Below, piece by piece: positions 37,800 to 64,000 of a DNA stretch of 64,000 nucleotides. A program made the translations under genes and the position numbers. Under the pieces are notes generated by a model that saw only the letters and a list, made by a program, of their open reading frames with translations, was not told the DNA's origin and did not search any database. The first letter of the stretch is position 1, and each line of letters begins with the position of its first letter. Source of the DNA: Pogona vitticeps (lineage: Eukaryota > Chordata > Lepidosauria > Squamata > Agamidae); the NCBI RefSeq assembly GCF_051106095.1, contig NC_135791.1:10268501-10332500 (forward strand), given 5' to 3'.

Positions 37800-38300
37800 T
37801 TCCTAGCCTGCCTAGGCCAGGCCAGCCTTGAGCGCAGAGCAGAAGAGTGAAGGGCCGGTGGCACAGACCTTGCTGGGACTTCTAATGCGCTACCTGGTCT
37901 CCAGGTGGTGGGCGGCGCGGCCCTCGGAACTACGGCGTACAGCAGGCCGCGGGAGGCCAGCTTGGGTTCACAGCCTCCTTCCTTGGCCACGCTCCGGCTA
38001 GTGGGTTGTGTACATGGGCACCCTCTGAAGGTGCTGCAAGGAGGAGGACATGGGAGTGACGCAGTCATGGCGCGCTGAGGGCGCGACGGGTCCGTCATGT
38101 GGCTGAATCCCGAGGAGGTGCTGCTGAAGAAGAGCACACTCAAGCTGTGGGTGCAGGAGCGCTCCCACCACTACTTCATGCTGCAGCGGCGGGCGGCTAT
38201 GGGGAAGAGAGCTGTGGGGGCTGACAGGTAAGGGTGCCCGGCCTCCTCACCCTCCCCTCTCCTCTTGGGGGTAGGGCTCTCCTGGGGGCCTTGGGGGTTT
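37800..38300. promoter_or_regulatory. CpG-rich, island-like segment around the TBC1D8-like exon
   Basis: CpG dinucleotides are dense here (for example the ggcggcgcggcc stretch near 37910-37920 and the gcgcgctgagggcgcgacgg stretch near 38070) compared with a CpG-poor AT-rich surround. Two short upstream ATGs precede the main ATG; one is followed within three codons by TGA. This fits a housekeeping-type promoter and 5' UTR. Long ORFs on both strands here (up to 187 codons) come from GC richness. Confidence 0.55.
38097..38227 (+). CDS. Candidate first coding exon of a TBC1D8/TBC1D9-family gene (TBC domain Rab-GAP)
   Basis: The ATG opens [10 protein letters not shown], then LKLWVQERS and YFMLQRR, closely following the start of human TBC1D8/TBC1D8B (MWLKPEEVLLKNALKLWV...YF.LQRR). 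Downstream of LQRR the family's Gly-rich LTG.LVG stretch is not recognisable. A good donor (acag/gtaagg) follows 43 codons. The exon sits in a CpG-rich patch, as expected of a promoter. TBC1D8 proteins are GRAM- and TBC-domain Rab-GAPs. No second exon is visible to the right, where the + strand would have to read through the CNNM gene. It may be a real first exon with a very long intron, an alternative first exon, or a decayed duplicate. The one-residue insertion and diverged tail favour caution. Confidence 0.5.
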
Positions 38301-39039
38301 CCCACACACATTGCACAAGCTGCCCCAGGGGCTGGGGTTGCTCTTGCTGCTGGTGCTGGTCTTCCTCTCCTCCCAACAGCCCTGCCAGGTGGGACGATGG
38401 CGAGGAGGATCCCAGGGCTGGGGGCCGCTGAGTAGGGCTGGCCCTGAGTTTGGGCCGTCGGAGTGGATGGATGGATGGATGGAGGGGTCCCAAGGAGGGG
38501 AACGAACCACCACCAGTTTCCTTTGCAGTTAGCATTACTCGGTTGTGGTTGTTAGGGGGAGGGGCCGAGGCCTTTGCGGCCTTTCCTGCCTTGGGGGGCT
38601 GGCTTGAGGGAGAGGCCTCAGGCCCCCTTCCAGTTCTCAGGCAGCAAAATGTTGTGGGGAGGCCCTGGACCCCTGCTGTGATGGGCAGAGGTAGGGGGTT
38701 TTTTGGTGGAGTGGGACTCCCCTTTCCTGCTTTCCGTCCTGGCACACCACAGCCCTGCAAGGTGGGAAGGTTAGGGTGAGCGATACGGAGGGTGTGAGCT
38801 TTATGGGAGGTTGAACACAGGTGTCATTCTGTTTTCTTCCCTTATTTTAGGCTTACAACAAGCTTGCAAGGTTGGTAGGTTACATCTAAGGGACCGTATC
38901 TTGGGTCTCAAGAAAAAGCAGCTGTGGGTGATGTCGGCATATATAAATTTGGTGGTGGTGGTGGGGGGGGTAAAAGATAAAAAAGTTCCCTGACCCCTGT
39001 TGTAGAATAACCCATTCTCTCACCCAGACAGAGCTGCTG
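38228..39039. other. GC-rich intron-like sequence after the TBC1D8-like exon
   Basis: Begins with donor gtaagg. Contains a repeated 'agccctgccaggtgggacg' / 'agccctgcaaggtgggaagg' / 'caagcttgcaaggttggtag' motif at about 38380, 38750 and 38859. No further exon. Confidence 0.4.
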
Positions 39040-39860
39040 CTCTGAAATAATTCATCCAATCTGGTAGACCAAACCCTCCTCTTTGTTTATTGTCCTGAAT
39101 AGTCTTAAGATTTATTCCTGTTTTTTTTCCATCCCAAACAAACTTGGTTATTCACTTATTCAGTTCTTTTAAAATGTCTCGTTTTAATAATATTGGAATT
39201 GTTTGAAAGAGAAAGACTAGTTTTGGTAGCATATTCATTTTTATTGCAGCTATTCTACGCATTAGGGATAATTGGAGTTTAGTCTATTGTTGCCAATCTA
39301 CTTTGATTTCTTTCATTACTTCCATATAATTGTCCTTCATTAATGTCCTTTTTAGTCATATTAATTCCTAAGTACTTTATTTATTTTAAGACCTGACATA
39401 TATCCATATTCAGTTATTGCCTCTATTAATGTTTCTATTGACGTCATAGGTTCTTCTAAGATTATTACTAGATCATCAGCATAAGCTTGAATTTTGAATT
39501 CTTCTCCTTTAACCTTTAACCCTTTGATTCTCTTATCTTCTCTTATTTGTTGATTCAGGACTTCCAACATGAGAATAAACAGTAGAGGGGACAGCGGGCA
39601 TCCTTGCCCTGTGCCTTTTTCAATTTGAATTGTTTCTGTCAGTTCTCCATTCACTTTGCTTCTTGCTTCTTGTTTGGAATATATTGCTTTAATTTCTCCT
39701 ATCAACTTTTCTCCAGCATCCATTAATTGCAACTGTGTCAGCAGAAAATTGCAGTTCATATTTTCAAAGGCCTTCTCTTCATCGAAGAATATTAGGGACA
39801 TCTGTTTTTCAGGGCGGACTTCATAGGATTCCAAGACATTCAATACTATCCTGATGTTGG
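39040..39860 (-). mobile_element. L1 LINE fragment (RT region)
   Basis: Minus-strand frame encodes MSLIFFDEEKAFENM, GTGQGCPLSPLLFILMLEVL and IQAYADDLVIILEEP, the L1 RT motifs A-C, then the thumb region with stops. Truncated at both ends. It abuts an inverted repeat and mariner-like sequence at 39865. Confidence 0.85.
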
Positions 39861-39864
39861 TTTG

Positions 39865-40700
39865 GTGGGAGGCGGGGCTTGTCGCAAAGCAAGGAAGGTT
39901 GTGTCTTTCAGATCTCGGTTGGCAAAAAAAATGGCATTGACTTGAGAACAGAGCCTCAACCTCGTTCGTAGGTCGAGGCTCCATTCGCAAGTCAATGCCA
40001 ATTTTTGCCAAAGGAGCCATTCGTAAATCAAAAAGTTCGTATGTAGGGACGTTTGTAACTCGAGGGTTGACTGTATACTCTTAAAGATATGAGTTTGGAT
40101 ATTTTTCAGTTCCAAGATAAACCACCAACTTCAGAAAAAAAGAGAGCCTTGTTTGTTCCACTCAGATAATAATAGCCAAAACGATTTTCCTTATATCTGC
40201 AAAAGGCTCAGAAAGGGGATGACAAATTACTTTCAATTGTTTTTCTCACTTTCGGAGTCTAGTCACTCTCCATCTTTGCCTTTAACTATGAAAAACTGCA
40301 GATATATATACCCCAAAACAACGTCAGCAATTTTCTTGTTTAAAAGTCCGATTTCTTCTCTTTATTGAACATCTTTGCTCCAGCTCAGATATTTCTTCTT
40401 CTTTAATCAATCTGGAGCAACAGTTATGGGTACTCATGAATTATGTCGCGTCTGCAACATGGCGACTGACACTCAATCCAGGTAACAGCTTGTTGAGACT
40501 TTCGGAGCAGACGAGCAGATTCCTCCACCTTTCTGCTCCCACCTGGTCCCAATCTCTTCTGGGGTGTTTCCTCCCCTGGTGTCACCCACAGTGGAGCATT
40601 CCAGCCCCCGTTATCTGGTTGATGGAAAGGGATGCCTTCTCAGAGATCTGAAAGACACGGCCTTCCTTGCTTTGTGACATGCCCCGCCTCCCAAGAGGAG
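39865..40700. repeat. Inverted repeat pair with mariner-like MITE sequence between
   Basis: gggaggcggggcttgtcgca (39869) through tttcagatctc recurs inverted near 40644-40697 with few differences. Just inside the left arm, 39920-40072 holds 'ttcgtaggtcgaggctccat' and 'actcgagggttgactgta', a Tc1/mariner MITE remnant. The rest, 40080-40640, is unrecognised and may be L1 5' UTR. Confidence 0.55.
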
Positions 40701-41277
40701 AAATTTAATCCTCCCCACAGTGTGATCCTCATAAAAACTGCACACGCACACACCCACACCCAAAAAACCTGCTGTGGGCTTTAAAGAAGTAGCTCTCTCT
40801 GGCATCATCCATGGAAGGAACATCAACAATAAAAGTCAATGGTTGAAAAGAGAAAGATGCAGGATGAGGTGTGGAAACAGTAAAAGGCTGGGAGTCAGCA
40901 GCCCCACAGGCCGCAGTATTTTTGTGTTCCTCACCCTGGGACTGTTCCCTGATCATCTAGCCTGGATCCATTTCAGTCGGGGTTCAGGTCACGTCACGGG
41001 ATAGCTTTGGTCGCTCTGCGAGATGATCTTCTTAGGGAGGGCAATCGGATGGCAGAGGCCATCTTTGGCAGAGGAATCTGTGCAGACCCTGGAAGGGTGC
41101 CTGATTACAGTTATGGACTGGACAACGGCTAACAGTCTGAAATTGAATCCTGATGTTCTCAGATGGGGACCATGCTCAATCAGGAGGCCTTTCACCTGGC
41201 CTCCTTTTCACACTTCTTTTGAAGAATCAGGTCTGTAATCTTGGTCTGCTCCTGGGCCCAGCCCTCTCCATGGAGAA

Positions 41278-62179
<20,902 letters not shown>

Positions 62180-64000
62180 CTTGCCTTCTTCCTAGGCACA
62201 AAATCAAAACCTTCCTTCCATCAGTGTTCCCTGAAAACTATATTTAGTCTGTGCATCTCCTTACTTGAAGGTCTGCTCATAACAGACTGGGCAAACACGT
62301 GTCATAAACCCATTTCCTGTGGGGAGCACCCCCCCCCTTATTTGGCATGCTACATGTGCTGGCTGGCAATGACATTGAGAGGAAGAAGGGACTAAAATCC
62401 TAAATTTATTTATGTACTATAATCTAGCCAGAAGCTACCTAGCTTTGGGTAAAAGGGCATGGAATGGGGCTTACGTGTGACCCCCCCATCACCCACTGAG
62501 CACTTGGCACATACTGTATGTATAGGTTTACAAACTCTCACTCTCCTCCCCACAGATTCATCCCATTGCCTTGATGCCATCTTCAAAATCTCTTTCCCCC
62601 CTCACTCTTTGCCCTTCCCATAGCGTTTCTAACAGATTCTTCAAAAGTAACCCTCTCATCGCCTCCTTCCATTCCCTCTTAACCAACCAACACCAGGATG
62701 TGTATATACTTTCCACTAGCCATTCCACAGCTTTCAGTCACTTGCCAGATCTGCCAAACACAATACTTGCTGTGTTATAATAAAATGTAACACAGAAACA
62801 CCAAATGTTGAACAACTTGAGTAATATTACACTCCATCCAAGCACGACGGTAGGGTACTTAGAATGCTCTTGGAAAGATCTAGTGCTTTACTTTGGTGGA
62901 ATGTGCTAAATGCCTCACCAAACGACAAACCCTAGGATGGCAAAAGGTGGAGTCATGTTCATCAAAGCAGTGTGCTATAGTGGTGGAATACATAGAAGCA
63001 TTCTCCACATACTTTCAGAGTTGACACTGTGAGGTCTGATTTTAAAAGCAGAACAGAAATGTGCAGAGAGGATACGTATGGCTATGCCGTTACAGTAAAC
63101 AGATTCATCCGCATAAGTCCCTCAGCTTAGTGAAGGACACTAATGTTCACAAGATGTTTGGGTCTCCTTGAAGCACAAGAATACTGCAAATCCTTCACAC
63201 GTTGTAAGTGCACTGGACCAAAGGATATTGCAGGCACATCTTTGATGGACACAAATATGGATGGTGCGGGGAAATGTCCATTATTTTAATCTTTATGCAT
63301 TTCATGGAGGGAATGGGTTTCTTTTCTTTTTTCTTTTAAAACTTTCTCTAACATTCTTTTAAATAGGTCCTGCTATAATAGAACCAAAAGCTGATTTGCA
63401 AATAATCACTTATCGGGAGTGGGAAGTGGAATAGGAGGATTTAAGACCAAGCTGTGCATTTCATACCATTAATTGAAACCCTCTGGGAGATAATGTGTTC
63501 CTTCTCCTATCTGAACCCTCTAAGCTGCTATTAAAATCATCCTCTCCTCTCTGCTTTTGGCAGACAAGCTTGGGATGAGATTAAGGCAACAGCCAGAGGA
63601 GAGGAAACCAGCTTTGCCTTTTCCTCCTTGTCTTCCTTTGTGTCCAGAAGATTTTTGAAAGGGGTTCACGGGCAGCCCAAGATGGAAAGCCACTATATAC
63701 GTATGTACTGAGTCAGGTCTCTGTTTGCTCCGCCTGGCCTGGTGTTGTCAGCACTGAGCCACAGAGAGATTCTCCAGGACTCAGGCAGGCATTTTCCACC
63801 CAGTTCTGATTCAAAATGCCAGGGATTGGACCGGCATGCAAAGGACTCTCACGAAGCTGCAATGCCCTTGGCTGCACACTCAGCCAGAGCCAGGCCAAGG
63901 ATTCTGCATCAATCACAGTTCCCTGTACGGAAGCTGAGTGGGTGAGCAGATCAATCTTAGGATGGGATCAGATTGGGAAACAGCGCTCAGTTTGGACTGC
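62180..64000. promoter_or_regulatory. Upstream region of the CNNM4-like gene
   Basis: The 5' UTR must start here. No CpG island, clear TATA box or other exon is apparent. The AT-rich, low-repeat stretch 63360-63620 contains homeobox-like cores (cattaattgaaa, gctattaaaatcat) and could be conserved regulatory DNA, but that is not shown by the sequence alone. Confidence 0.35.

Noticed and set aside
37631-38760. Minus-strand ORFs of 170 and 187 codons
   Set aside because: GC-rich, stop-poor CpG patch; no domain, opposite to the better supported TBC1D8-like exon.

Overview
The window is vertebrate nuclear DNA, almost certainly from a squamate reptile (lizard or snake). Three Bov-B (RTE) LINE copies, a Sauria-type SINE, several tRNA-headed SINEs, CR1, L2, L1 and I/Vingi-like LINEs, and very long tetranucleotide microsatellites occur together, which is the usual squamate repeat mix. 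I cannot name the species. No rRNA, true tRNA gene, CRISPR array or prokaryotic operon is present.

Layout. Positions 1-37,800 look intergenic: old CR1, Bov-B, L2 and SINE copies, MITEs, a hAT transposase relic (about 35,740-36,720), a possible LTR fossil (about 33,610-34,085) and compound microsatellites, separated by stretches in which I recognise nothing. At about 37,800-38,300 a GC- and CpG-rich patch carries what reads as the first coding exon of a TBC1D8/TBC1D9-family gene on the + strand, with a splice donor but no second exon that I can find.

The main gene is on the minus strand, 62,179 down to 41,278. It is a complete seven-exon CNNM-family (CNNM4-like) magnesium transporter. Every exon boundary is an AG/GT site with matching phase, and the joined reading frame comes to 1,202 codons. 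The first 683 residues follow the normal CNNM plan: signal peptide, DUF21 membrane domain, CBS pair, cyclic-nucleotide-binding-like domain. The last exon is unusual. It holds about twelve in-frame copies of a 39-residue (117 bp) Lys/Ser/Thr/Ala-rich unit, and the stop codon plus last codons appear to come from an antisense L2 LINE. The membrane domain also has Gly where other CNNMs have a highly conserved Glu, so this looks like a diverged or re-purposed paralogue.

Its introns are filled with LINEs, mostly antisense to the gene. Intron 1 holds an L1 interrupted by a 3'-truncated Vingi-like LINE (15 bp target-site duplication) and by a Tc1/mariner-type MITE containing an array of ATGGCCGCC motifs. 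Intron 4 is almost entirely one Vingi-like LINE, itself carrying an L2 fragment. The last 1.8 kb is upstream of the CNNM first exon and shows no further gene.
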